Origin: Membranipora membranacea
Taxonomy: Eukaryota; Bryozoa; Gymnolaemata; Cheilostomatida; Membraniporidae
DNA: 64,000 nucleotides
Reading direction: 5' to 3'
NCBI GenBank assembly: GCA_914767715.1
Contig: OU612073.1
Location: 12,772,001 to 12,836,000, forward strand
Positions 13,501 through 25,173 of this stretch are shown here, one piece after another. Every line of letters starts with the position of its first letter. Within the stretch, counting starts at the first letter, position 1. The position numbers were made by a program, and so were the translations under genes. Below the pieces are notes generated by a model. That model worked only from the letters and a program-made list of their open reading frames with translations. It was not told the DNA's origin and did no database searches.

Positions 13501-15847
13501 CGTACTAATGTTTAATAGAATAAAAAATAAGTTCCTGTTGGAATATTTTTGGCAATATATCAGCTATCAAGAATTTCAACTGAATATGTCACTTTGAATT
13601 CCCTTTGTAAGATTTTGATTGATGCAGATGCAGTTGTCTAAGAGTTTATTGTTTGCAAGTGAAGCTGTGAAGGATCTTCATCTACATCCATGACTACTAG
13701 GTGGAATGGAAAATGTCCACTGATGTATATTTAAGAACACCAGCGAACTACTTCACTGAACAGTCAAGAGTCAAACCACACCTGCTCAGTAGCCATTACC
13801 ATTTTCTAACACAAAATATACAATATATATCTGTTATCTGCATCGACTGTCACAGCTCAAGTTCTGCTCATAAATTTAATTAGTGAACTCCTTCATTTAT
13901 TTGAAATAAGAAAACCAATTTATCCTGAAGCCTATTAGCATCTGCTTATCTTACTAGGCTGATCACTGGTCTAATACTGTGTGGTGATATTAATTATTTC
14001 TGAAGGTGAGGTTACAGCTTACATTTAATCAGTGGGCCTCCAGTCAAGATGGAGGGCTCCTGTGACACAAAACTGAGGTAGGGAGTAGAATATTTCGGAA
14101 TTCCGCCCTGCTACTTACAAAACCGGCTTATTTAAAGCAGTTGCCCTGTCCGATGGAGCCTTGCCCCATACAACCTGTACTCAGACAAATCAAGGAGTTA
14201 CTCCTGGGGCAAATTATCATTGCTATGTGAACTGGCTATGAAACACTTACTTTCTCTGCCGTTTAGCTCTGGCTGGTAAACGTTGAAGAACACTGGGAAT
14301 GGTGTGGTTGTTGTTGGGGTGGTGGGTTTTTCCCTCAAGGTAGTAGAGGGCGGAGGTCCAACTGTTGAAACTACACTGTCCCCTCCTGAAATCAAATATT
14401 AGATGGAAGTTAACAGCAAAATAGCTGATGTATTGGGCACCCAATGCGTGACGGTTGAATAACACTCAGAGCTACCCCTCAACATTTCACTATGAAATGC
14501 CCTTGTCAATATTAGGTTGAACCATAGACTTATTAAAGTTTATTATTAAGTTGATTGGTTGAACTGATCGTACTACTAGCAATATCTCCTAGTATAAAGT
14601 GTACTTACCAACACAAGAGTGATCTATCAGTACACCCATGAAATACTGCAATCTAGATGGTTTGCCCAAAACACACGCCGATTCATCATCAATGTAATAC
14701 CACCACTCTGGCATAGTGTTGTTAAAAGGGTCACAGGAAGTCTTTCCTTGACACTTGTTGTAAACCCACTGGAACAAATGCATCAGCTCTGTAGGCAAGG
14801 CCTCATCTTCGGCAGCTGCAATGACAAGTTATAATCATGTCCAATTTATTTGATGTTTCATAAATATGAGTCAGGAAGGGCATAACTTACATTTCACTTT
14901 TGTTCAACCAAAGCAGGTCAGGTGTATTGGTTCCAATGGCTAAGATTCGGGTAAGGAATTATTTTGAGGATATGGTCACATAATGAAATTGTTATTTTAC
15001 TCGATCATCTTATGTGGTCTATTGCTGTGGAATGAGGTTGGTGGTATTCTTATGGTTCTGGATTAAGGCCGTCTTGTTGGACAACGGTGAGAATAGAGTG
15101 GCAAATAGAAGTACCAAGAAAATAGATCAAGATACCAGCTGATCATGTGTTTTCCTGATGAGAAAAATAAGAACTTTCCAGCTTACTGTGTATCTTTCTG
15201 TCACAGTTGTCACGATTTGTAAGTTGAGCTACTGTAGAGCAGTTTTGGGCTTCGGCACTGGGGGCTGTGATTATTGTGATTGACCGCAGCCGTATGGTAA
15301 AAATGCCATTACAATTGATACTCTGTGGTAAGGGTGAGCCTTGACAGACATAGGCGTTAGACGTCGATATTGTGACTGTAAATAGAAAGTGATAAATGTT
15401 TTACAGAGACTCTAGTAGCACCAGGAGATGGACCAGGGAGTCACTTCCAACTCTTTGGTAGGACAGATATGGAGCTTACTTGCTGGGACATAGCACTCAA
15501 TAGTCTTGTTTTTAAGCTGATTCCGTTCATTCTTGGAGGGATGCTCAAATCCTAGTTGAACCTCGAATCTCATTCTTATTTTGCATTACAAAATTTAAAG
15601 TGATCTGAAGACTAAATCTATTCTGTTTCCAAAATCTGGTAATCACAGGTTAGTTGTACTTTCAGGGTATAGACTCAGTGAGCATTGAATCTCAATGAAG
15701 CTGCATCTAAAAAAATTAAAAGCAAGCAGTGACTTCTTATTTGGTAGTATCTATCTAGTAGTTGTACTTACAAGAGTAAACTGATTGAGTGTGAAGTTGT
15801 AATCCCAATGCTGCCACAAGAAACAATAACGATCCCCGAGACGCCAT
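10527..15847 (-). CDS. G3: type I membrane SUEL-like lectin receptor
   Basis: Exons 5' to 3': 15847-15772, 15375-15187, 14815-14609, 14385-14251, 13236-13039, 11336-11115, 10585-10527; all introns phase 1; 361 residues. Signal MASRGSLLFLVAALGLQLHT. Ectodomain: VCQGSPLP, NC, NC, NC, then KCQGKTSC, PEWWYYIDDESAC, QYFMGVLIDHSC. Stalk: REKPTTPTTTTPFPV and YQPELNGRE. Membrane exon ILGVAIGLAIAILIMIIIVL, YCCERY, LGAPTAEDD. Tail: EYTGVKPNEF, SSGQIMYD, a basic MRRGNSCATL (RR.NS is a possible PKA-type site), YTGPVDY. Last exon: ENIELEQRM. The five-prime 1.6 kb is nearly identical to G5, so short reads or probes from here will cross-map. Function as a receptor is inferred. Confidence 0.82.
12289..12400. 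repeat. Nested inverted and direct repeats in a G3 intron
   Basis: GTTCCCCTCGCTCTATTTTT at 12289 is mirrored by CAAAAATATAGAGAGGGAAC at 12361-12380. Inside are two direct copies of GTGGGAACTG (12333-12352) and an inverted copy CAGTTCCCAC at 12391. Probably a degraded foldback element. Confidence 0.6.
14186..14214. mobile_element. Tiny palindromic insertion with 5-bp target duplication
   Basis: CAAAT, a 19-base palindrome (CAAGGAGTTACTCCTGGGG), then CAAAT again. The duplicated G5 locus (around 22572) has a single CAAAT and no palindrome, so the empty site is visible in the same window. Confidence 0.7.
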
Positions 15848-15850
15848 GCC
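14215..15850. repeat. Segmental duplicate shared with 22572-24221
   Basis: This stretch, covering the G3 stalk, both ectodomain exons, the signal exon and their introns, matches 22572-24221 at all but scattered bases, introns included. That points to a very recent duplication or conversion. Confidence 0.9.
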
Positions 15851-18703
15851 TTTATCTTTGCTGCAATGGGAGAATCAGATAAGCTACCAAATGTCACTCC
15901 TTGTTTTGGTTAGACTTTTACCGACGTGTTAGGCATCGGATTGTTGATCTATAGCGTATAAGTTTTGTGCTGACTTTGAGTTGTTTGCCGGTATGCTTTG
16001 AAGCTGTTATTCTAAGCTGTGGCGTATAATGTGGGTAATCTTAGAGAAGGTATTGTATCCTTGGTTCTGCTTAGTGAGGTGTAAGTCTTATCTGTTCCCC
16101 TTTGTTTCTCTTGGGTTGTTATTTTAAACCAAAACAGGACTTGACTGATGAGCAATGACTCCTGAAGAACAGCCTGCGATTTGTGTGGATTGTCCTGAAA
16201 TACTGGAAAATAATTAAATATACATTCTATTATACGGTGTCCTCATATTTGGAGTATATGGTACACTGAAGGGTAATTAATCACATTGAAGTCTATGCGT
16301 CACTGCGTCATGTTGTTGTCAGGTTGTCTGTTGCATGGTAGCAGGGGTGTAGCGCCCACCCCAGGGGGTATAGTGCTTTACTCTGGATCACCTCGTATTT
16401 CATACAAAGGTAATAGAGTTAATATTAGATGGTCTAGCATTGGAGACAAGGTATTTACCCATTTTGCCTGTGATATTGCGCTCGATGATTTTGGTTTGTA
16501 TATGTTAGCGGTAGCTGGAGCTTGTTATAAAACCCCTAGAAACAGCGCTACATCCCTTGTGACAAATATGTTGTGTGGTGAAACCTCTAGCGGTATATTG
16601 GCAAAGTTGCACAACGCAAATCCGGAACTTCTGTAAATATTGAATCATTTGAATATTTTGCTTAAAATATTAGAATTTATTGCTTATACCATGTGAGCGT
16701 TTGTTGTTGATAGGAAATATTTAAGGATTGAACAATTTCTACTGGATTTATATATCTGAGTCATTGAGTCTTAATAACTATCAGGTTATCAGTAAATCCA
16801 CAAGTGTGGCACAGCGCCTGTAATGGAACTTGCATTTAAAAAAACATTGGTCATGGTGTGCCAGAAAGCCTCATCTTTGTCTTCTTAGCTCATTATCTAA
16901 ACTCGAGAGGCCGCTACAGCGCCTCATCGACTTCCATCCCTCATAGGCGAAGCCGTAGTTCGACTAAACTCATACATACCACCACGAATAACAGCAATCG
17001 ATATCAAACATTGACTGTCTGATCCTTATCCCGTCTTTCTTATATAAAAAAGTTTTGAGAGCTAAATACTGTGTGGCAAAAACAAAAACCTGGTACTTTT
17101 AAAAGTCAAGTTAAGGTGATATGGATATTGGATATTCTTGCGGAATCAGCATGAAAAAACCTGTACATACATGGTTTCCATAGGACATGATGTGAATTGA
17201 ACCTGAAATACGCAAATGCCCAGCACTACAATATTCACAAGTTTGCTTAAAGTGCCTCGACCGGTATATAAGGGCCAGTCAATGTAAAGCGATCACCCAG
17301 CCATATCAAATTCAAATGGGGTTAGCAGCATTCAAATTCCTCCTGCTTTTTCGGAATTAAGAGGAGAAGCAGTGAATTATTTTTAATGGGAATCAGACAA
17401 GCTGATGCGGAATTGTGTGATACACATGCCCAATAAATTTTCATTGCAATAATGGCATTGTAAAGTGGTGAAAATATGACTGATGTCATACGAAATTGCC
17501 CAGTTCCGATGATTTCAAATCATCCGCTTCAAAATATACGAGCTCTTATTGGTCAGTTTTGACGTTATGATTTATGGTTTTAGAGGTTGCCTAGATACCG
17601 TTGTCAAGATTGAAATTGACCGTTGTAATTAAACCCTATAATCCCAAGTGTGATGAGCCAACACAACAATAGCTATATCATAGCTTCTATTCAACTTTAT
17701 TTATGGGTGTCTGCAAATCACAATTTCTTATATAACACACTTGACCACTTGAGAACGCAACGTGGACTGGCTGTTAGAGGCGGAGACCAAGGCCATTCTC
17801 CGCCTCTAATTACATTGATCAGCCAATGGTCTTGCCTGTCACTTCACATGATTAATCCCCGTGCACCCCCTTCGATTCCTACCTCTTTAAACATATCACT
17901 CACCGAATATACTGATGATATGATTGCTTTGAGGTGTTTAATCCGTGACCCAAAATATTCATGTTGCTGCAACCGTCTTGAGCACATAAATGGAAGCTCA
18001 AGCTATTCTTGAAATTTATTCGATATCAGGTTATTGTCAATGGTGATGCAAAACTTTTCAAAGGAAGCCTAGCAACGATTATTTTGGTAAAGATTGCCAA
18101 ATTTAAAAAGTGATCGAACGAAACAAAACCCATTGATTTAATCTTCTATCTATGTGAAGTTAGGTCACGGGTAGATCAGCATTATTGCTAGAACACTCCA
18201 TCAGTGGGCAAAGAGCTGAAGTTTTTGCCGGATTTCCAAACTGCATCATTTATTCAGGGTAATACGATTAATACGCTAGTTTGGCTATTGTACATATTAT
18301 TATTATTCGTAGTACTGTTTTGAAGCTAGAATTTAACACTGTTATATAGCTCATTGATTTTTATCTTTTATCCATGTTAAGTTAGGCCATGGGGAGATCA
18401 GCATTAGTATATTACTTCATCAGTGATCAAAGAGTTGGTGCTGATGTAGACAACAACGTGGTGCTCTAATCTACTGGTTTTAGTTAGCCTTTAGTTAGGG
18501 AGCATGAACATTCAAATAGGGCAATACGATTATTACGTTAGTTTGGATATTGTTGTACTCCTAGAAGTTATTCATAGTACTGCTGGGAAACTTGAATTTG
18601 ACACTGATATATATTATATATGCATATTCATTATTACCAATGGATAATAATGGAGGAAAGAAAAGACATAAAAAATTATTTTTGTGTAACAAATGGGAAA
18701 ATA
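15848..18703. other. G3-G4 intergenic spacer
   Basis: Holds the G3 promoter, an unassigned plus-strand open frame at 16286-16636 (see findings), and from 17950 the 3' flank of the G4 duplication unit. Two tandem copies of a repeat of about 300 bp (roughly 18120-18355 and 18356-18650, marked by AAGTTAGG, GGGAGATCAGCATTA and CGTTAGTTTGGATATTG) have a third copy at 21770-22065. Confidence 0.5.
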
Positions 18704-21090
18704 TCACATCACAACAGTCCTCAAAATCATTGATGATCCTAAGAGTAGTAAATGAACTGACATATCCTTAGATAGTGTAGTTCCAACATTTAGTGGGGTA
18801 GGTGTGGTGGGTTTCTCTCTCAACTTAGTAGTAGGTGGTGGTCCAACTGTAGAAGGTATACTGTCCCCTGCTGAATTCAAAAGATAAAATATGCGAACAG
18901 GAAATAGTTTATCTGTTAGTCATCAATTATGTGTTCGCTAAGAAAAAAACTATGAGGGTATGATAATTTAGTATAAAATGCCTTTGTTTATAGTAGATTA
19001 ATGGGCAGGAAGGAGAAATAACTCCAAATTTGAGGCTGCTAATGGTTTCCTCAGTTCCATATAATTATCTGGATTTGCCTGCCAATATATGTACTACTTT
19101 TCGATGCATCTTTACCTACAATATATAAAGAGTACATACCTACACAGGAGTAGTCAATCTGCACCCCAACAAAGTACTGCGAGCCAGTGCTTGTGTTTTG
19201 GGCACACGTAGATTCATCATCTATATAATACCACCACTCCGGCAGTGTATTGTCAAAAGGGTCACATATAGAACGACCTTGACATTTGTGGTGAATCCAC
19301 TGGAACAAATACTTGTGTTCTGTAGGCAAGCCAAAAGCTTCCACAGCTACAAACACCAACCATATCACTTATTCTTATGCACAGTTACATCGACCCTAGA
19401 GGAGAGCGTGTACTAGACTATAGTTTTGCTAGGTTGGCTCTGGCTGAATGTGAGCTGGCACTTAATTTTGGCTAGTTGAGGTGAGAGTTAATATAAATTA
19501 AAGAGGGTGATTAAGTTTTGGCTAGCTATTTCAAGCATATGCGAAATTGTGAACTTTTCTCCCTGTGAATACATCACTCACTTCTCTAGGGTAAATTAGT
19601 CATGAAGGGTACAGGTAGATATGGATGATGTGATAGCAGCAAGTTTGTTTACATTAGGCTACATGCTCGTGTTCAGTGAGTGAGTTTGGATCGAAGATAT
19701 CCGGTTGAAGGTAATTTTGTGTCTCTTAGACTAGGAGTGAGGTGGCCATGGGGTCACAAATGAGTAGCAGATTTATATATTTATAGACGATCATCAATCA
19801 TCATATTGTCTATTTCTATTTAGATGTGTTTCTTTGGGTTCTGAATTATGGCGTCTCCTTGGCTATTGGAAAGTAAGTGGATCGAATGAAAGTGATCCGG
19901 GTAAAAATCACAAGATACCAGCAATCAATATGTTTTACTGGTAACAGAATATCAATATGATCATAGTTTGGTGAGAAAGCTGCGACTTACCGTATATTTT
20001 TCTGCCGCAGTTACCGCTACTTAAAATTTGCACGACTGAAGTGCAGCATTTGGCTGTATTGATAGGTGCTGTGTATATTGTGATTGACTGGAGCCGTATA
20101 TAACCAGCTCCATGGTACATGCTACAGTTGGTACTCCGTGGTAAGGGCTTGCCCTGACATACGTAGGTGCTAGCTTTGGATAATGTATCTGTAAAATAAG
20201 AAATGAGGGACAAGTACAGCAAATGTGAATGTTACTCAAAGAAACACCACACTCAAGCGTCTGGTTCTTAAGTTGATACCTTAACTTTACAAAGCAATGA
20301 TCAAGATTATTTATTTATTGTGAATCACAAAACTTGAAAAGTGATTTGAAAATAAAATCTATTCTGTTTGCAAAATCTGGTTGTCACATGGCAGTTGAGA
20401 TATATGCAGTAGTTCTGGTCCAAAGATTCGGATGGCTACCATTGTAGATCAGAGGAATTTTCACAAGCAGTAACCATTAATGAGGCTTCATGCACCTGCT
20501 GTAGATGGCTTTCAGATTCTACAAAACCCCCACATTAAAAGCTGCCCCTAAAAAATGCAGTGAATTCTTACTCAGGAGCATCAAGTTTTATACTCACATG
20601 AGTAAACTGATCGAGTTTGAAGTTGTAATCCCAATAAAGCTGCAAAAGTCACTACCGATGTCAAAGACTCCATGTCCTCTCCCTCAGAGTCTAATGGTAC
20701 ACTGAAGGTGATAAATTTGAATGGTCTCGAAGCATTACTACCTTGTGTTTTTGTTGTTTGGTCTGTTGCCAAAGTTCCTCATACTTTCTTGCCCATATCT
20801 ATTATTTGTATGAGCAAGGAGCATTGAGCTCCAGCTAACATCAGCTTGGAAATAAGTTTTTTTTGTTTTCTTCCCTCACTATCAATCACAACTCAGCGAT
20901 AATATACGATTGAAAATGCACAATTCAAATTTTATCATTTTTTATATTGCTAATCCCAAAATCCACATCATTCGGATGGCCATATATTGGTACGAGGAAA
21001 ATTGATTGTAAATGAGAAAAAAAAGTGTGGTAATGGTACAATAAACGCGATAGGAGTGATCTTGCAAACATTTATATGTTAGATGATTAC
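17950..21090. repeat. Tandem duplication unit 1 (contains G4)
   Basis: From CAAAATATTCATGTTGCTGC at the left to the AAACATTTATATGTTAG region at the right, this unit lines up in order with 21112-24617. It includes G4, its promoter (GGTACACTGAAGGTGATAAA is shared) and 3' flank. Divergence is moderate, greater than between G3 and G5. Confidence 0.75.
18704..20673 (-). CDS. G4: SUEL-like lectin, probably GPI-anchored or secreted
   Basis: Exons 5' to 3': 20673-20598, 20188-19991, 19346-19140, 18870-18704; phase 1 introns; 215 residues. Signal MESLTSVVTFAALLGLQLQT; a Met 18 codons upstream is in frame but the paralogs support the inner one. Ectodomain: VCQGKPLP, NC, KCC, NC, then KCQGRSIC, PEWWYYIDDESTC, QYFVGVQIDYSC. 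The last exon begins with the usual stalk (GDSIPSTVGPPP, REKPTTPTPL) but runs to a stop after a hydrophobic end (NVGTTLSKDMSVHLLLLGSS then MIL). There are no membrane-plus-tail exons. The C-terminus resembles a GPI-attachment signal, though the hydrophobic run is short and broken by Arg, so secretion is possible. Confidence 0.72.
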
Positions 21091-21203
21091 AAATCCAAAA
21101 TGAATATGAATCCAAAATATTCATGTTGCTGTAACTGTCTTGAGTACATAAATGTTAGTTCCAGCTATTCTTGAAATTTATTCAATATTTTTTATTGTTA
21201 ATA

Positions 21204-21680
21204 GACAGTTTTCTGAGCCCTAATATAAGCCTCTTTTCGGAGTTGTCTTCTCTCCAGTTTGGTACTTTTAACCCACGCCGCATAGGAAAAAAGAGCTAAA
21301 AGAGGGTTATCTTAAAAACTGCTTATACTAGGATAAAAATGTGTCTTGATTCATCATCGGCATCATTGAAAACCCTGAGGGACAGGGTTTCCAAATCATC
21401 AGAGGCTTGAAAGCTGATCAATCTCTATTTAAGTGACGAAATTAATGAAAAATTCCAAGAAATTTGTCCGCAAACGACTATCCGAATACCAAAATCATGT
21501 CACAAACTACGTGCCTATGAGTTTTCTATGGTGCAGATTCTGAATCGAAAATCATTTTTATCATATTATAAGCCGTTTTCAAGATAACCCTCTTTTTGAC
21601 TCCTTTTTCCTATGCGGCGTGGGTAAAGAGTACCAAACTGGAGAGAGGACAACTCTCAAATAAAAGCTCAGAAAACTGTC
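21204..21680. mobile_element. Non-autonomous TIR element (MITE-like), 477 bp
   Basis: Ends are GACAGTTTTCTGAGC and its reverse complement GCTCAGAAAACTGTC. The inverted arms extend about 100 bp inward (shared CTCTCCAGTTTGGTACT, CCCACGCCGCATAGGAAAAA, GAGGGTTATCTT). Both ends abut TA (21202-21203 and 21681-21682), as expected for a TA target duplication. No transposase frame. The matching point in the G4 flank (around 18037) lacks the element. Confidence 0.85.
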
Positions 21681-22095
21681 TATGGTGATGCAAAAATTTG
21701 CAACGGAAGCCTAGCAACGAAGCTTTGGGTAAAGATGAGCCTAAATTAAAAAGTGAAAGATGGAAACAAAGCTCATTGATTTTTTCGCCTATCAATGTTA
21801 AGTTAGGCCATGGGGAGATCAGCATTAGTACATTACTTCATTAGCGGGCAAAGAGCTGAAGCTGAAGTGGATAATACGCCGCTTCAATTTGCTGGGTTTC
21901 CAAACTGCATCATTTATTCAGGGTGCGTACACTATCAAACAGGGTAATGCGATTAATACGTTAGTTTGGCTATTGTTGTACATAATAAATTATTATTATT
22001 TGTAGTACTGTTTTGAAGCTAGAAATTAACACTGTTATATATTCATATTCATACCAATGGAAATTAATGAAGGCAGCACAAAGGTAAAAAATTAT

Positions 22096-22101
22096 TTTAT
22101 T
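22096..22101 (-). promoter_or_regulatory. Poly(A) signal for G5
   Basis: AATAAA on the minus strand, 29 bases after the G5 stop codon, implying a very short 3' untranslated region. Confidence 0.45.
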
Positions 22102-22129
22102 GTATTAAATGAGAAAACATCACATCATC

Positions 22130-24218
22130 TCAACAGTCCTCAAATATTGCCATTAAAATCATTGATGATCCGAGGAGAAGTAAATGAACTGACATATTCT
22201 TAGATAGTGTTGTTCCAACATTTAGTGGGGTAGGTGTGGTTTCTGTTGGGGTAAGTGTGGTTGCTGTTGGGGTAGGTGTGGTTGCTGTTGGGGTAGGTGT
22301 GGTTGCTGTTGGGGTGGTGGCTAAACTGTCCCCTCCTGAAATCAAATGGTAAACATATGGAAGTTAACGGCAAAATAGCTTATGTATTAGGCACCAAATA
22401 TGTGATGGTCGAATAAAACTTTGAGCTACACCTCGATATTCCTCTATGAAATTCCAATATAAGGTTGAACCATCATACTACTACTCACCTCTATTAATAA
22501 GAAGTGTACTAACCTACACAAGGCCCTAGACAATCTGCCCTGCGCCCTATACAGCTAACCCTACGCTCAGACAAATTATCATTGCTATGTGAACTTTCTA
22601 CAACACACTTACTTTCTCTGCCATTTAGCTCTGGCTGGTAAACGCTGGTAAACACTGGGAATGGTAGGGTTGTTGTTGGGGTGGTGGGTTTCTCCCTCAA
22701 TGAGGTAGAGGGTGGAGGTCCAACTGTTGAAACTACACTGTCCCCTCCTGAAATCAAATATTAGATGGAAGTTAACGGCAAGATAGCTGATGTATTGGGC
22801 ACCAAATGCGTGATGATTGCATAACACTCAGAGCTCCCGTTGATATTTCACTATGAAATGCCCTTGTCCACATTAGGTTGAACCATAGACTTACTAAAGT
22901 TTATTATTAGGGTTTTTGGTTGAACTGATCATACTACTAGTCATATCTTCTGGTATAAAGTCCACTTACCTACACAAGAATGATCTATCAGCACACCCAT
23001 GAAATACTGCAAGCTAGATGGTTTGCCCAAAACGCACGCCGATTCATCATCAATGTAATACCACCACTCTGGCATAGCATTGTCAAAAGTGTCGCAGGAA
23101 GTCTTTCCTTGACATTTATTGGAAACCCACTGGAACAAATGCATCAGCTCTGTAGGCAAGGCCTCATCTTCGGCAGCTGCAATGACAAGTTATAATCATG
23201 TCCAATTTATTTGATGTTACATAAATATGAATCAGGAAGGACATAAGGTAATTTCACTTACATTTCACTTTTGTTCAACGAAAGCAGGTCAGGTGTATTG
23301 GTTCCAATGGCTAAGATTCGGGTAAGGAATTATTTTGAGGATATGGTCACATAACGAAATTGTTATTTTACTCGATCATCTTATGTGGTCTATTGCTGTG
23401 GAATGAGGTTGGTGGTATTCTTATGGTTCTGGATTAGGGGCGTCTTGTTGGACAACGGTGAGAAAAGAGTGGCAAATAGAAGTACCAAGAAAATAGATCA
23501 AGATACCAGCTGATCATGTGTTTTCCTGATGAGAAAAATAAGAACTTTCCAGCTTACTGTGTATCTTTCTGTCACAGTTGTCACGATTTGTAAGTTGAGC
23601 TACTGTAGAGCAGTTTTGGGCTGCGGCACTGGGGGCTGTGATTATTGTGATTGACCGCAGCCGTATGGTAAAAATGCCATTACAATTGATACTCTGTGGT
23701 AAAGGTGAGCCTTGACAGACATAGGCGTTAGACGTCGATATTGTGACTGTAAATAGAAAGTGATAAATGTTTTACAGAAACTCTAGTAGCACCAGGAGAT
23801 GGACCAGGGAGTCACTTCCAACTCTTTGGTAGGACAGATATGGAGCTTACTTGCTGGGATATAGCACTCAATAGTCTTGTTTTTAAGTTGATTCCGTTCA
23901 TTCTTGGAGGGATGCTCAAATCCTAGTTGAACCTCGAATCTCATTCCTATTTTGCATTACAAAATTTAAAGTGATCTGAAGACTAAATCTATTCTGTTTC
24001 CAAAATCTGGTAAACACAGGTTAGTTGTACTTTCAGGGTATAGACTCAGTGAGCATTGAATCTCAATGAAGCTGCATCTAAAAAAATTAAAAGCAAGCAG
24101 TGACTTCTTATTTGGTAGTATCTATCTAGTAGTTATACTTACAAGAGTAAACTGATTGAGTGTGAAGTTGTAATCCCAATACTGCCACAAGAAACAAAAC
24201 CGATCCCGAAGACGCCAT
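22130..24218 (-). CDS. G5: mosaic SUEL-like lectin with GPI-type end
   Basis: Exons 5' to 3': 24218-24143, 23746-23558, 23176-22970, 22747-22613, 22335-22130; phase 1 introns; 270 residues if all are used. The signal (MASSGSVLFLVAVLGLQLHT), both ectodomain exons (KCQGKTSC, PEWWYYIDDESAC, QYFMGVLIDHSC) and the first stalk exon (REKPTTPTTTLPFPV, YQPELNGRE) are G3-type. The last exon is G4-type: a PTATTPT repeat (four units), then NVGTTLSKNMSVHLLLLGSS and MILMAIF, a plausible GPI signal. The last exon can also join directly to the ectodomain, skipping the first stalk exon, with no frame change. No membrane or tail exon follows before G4 begins. Confidence 0.75.
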
Positions 24219-24221
24219 GCT
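22572..24221. repeat. Segmental duplicate shared with 14215-15850
   Basis: Near-identical to the G3 interval, introns included. On the right the match stops within a few bases of the G5 start codon, where the sequence becomes G4-like (GGTACACTGAAGGTGATAAA). On the left it stops shortly after the first stalk exon. Confidence 0.9.
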
Positions 24222-25173
24222 CTCTGTCTAGTGGTACACTGAAGGTGATAAATTTGAATGGTCTCCCAGCATTACTACCTTGTGTTTTTGTTGATTAGTC
24301 TGTTGCCAAAGTTCCTCATACTCTCTTGTCCATATCAATTAGTTTATGAGCAAGGGTCATTGAGCTCCAGCTAACATCAGCTTAGAAACAACATTTTTTT
24401 GCTTCACCTCATTTACTTGACACCTCAACGTTAATGTACGATGGAAAATGCACAATTTATATTTCATCATTTTAATATTGCTTATCCCAAAATCTACATG
24501 AATCCAAGGCTCCATATTGTTGCAAGAGAAATTAATGATATATGAAAAAATTGTGGTAATGATACGATAAACGCAGTAGGCATGCTATTACAAACATTTA
24601 TATGTAAGTTGAATACTGAATAATGGCACAATATAGTGATAACACTTATATAATAAAATTCAATATATAACTAGTATTAAAAAAACCATCGAGCTGATAA
24701 ATGGCTGATGAGGGTACAATACTGCAACAGTTGAAGAATATACTGGAAATTAAGCCACTCCCAGCATTCATTGTATTTCTTCATAAAAATCAAGGAAATT
24801 TTAGTTTTAGCTAGTTTAGTACCATGGATCTATGGTTCGATCATACTGTAGTGGCACAAGATTACATGTAACATATATCCTGGGTAGTTGAAGTAAGCTT
24901 TATATTATGGTAAGAAATCCCATTCTGGGTTTCTCTAACAGTATGTTAAGAGATTGAACTTTAAGATATGTGGGGGTAAATTACCGCCATTGGTTTCCCA
25001 ACAAAGAATAATATCAAATGCATTCCCCTTATGTGTGACATGGTTCTCCACTAGGCGCAGTGACAAATTGAGCTATTAGATATATCCACTCAATCATGAG
25101 GCCAGTTCACATGTCTAATGTCTTCTTTCTACAGATGGTGTATTGATTGAGTTGTATATTTGCCATGAGTGTA
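24219..25173. other. G5-G6 intergenic spacer
   Basis: Begins with the G4-like G5 promoter (homologous to 20674-21090, to about 24617). The rest is AT-rich with no supported gene; it should hold the G6 3' untranslated region. Confidence 0.5.

Larger units (their letters stand above)
20674..22129. other. G4-G5 intergenic spacer
   Basis: Contains the G4 promoter region, the junction between the two duplication units near 21090-21112, the inverted-repeat element at 21204-21680, and the third copy of the 300-bp repeat (21770-22065). No exon is supported. Confidence 0.6.
21112..24617. repeat. Tandem duplication unit 2 (contains G5)
   Basis: Matches 17950-21090 in order. It is longer because of the 477-bp element at 21204-21680 and because its centre (22572-24221) has been replaced by G3-type sequence that includes an extra stalk exon. 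Confidence 0.75.

Noticed and set aside
14589-14798. Start at the MPTELMHLFQW methionine as a separate small gene (also its copy near 23159)
   Set aside because: It lies inside the second ectodomain exon, downstream of a good acceptor, and the G4 homolog shows continuous coding before it.
17650-18012. Plus-strand 120-codon open frame
   Set aside because: Runs into the start of the duplicated 3' flank of the G4 unit, whose copy near 21112 does not preserve the frame.
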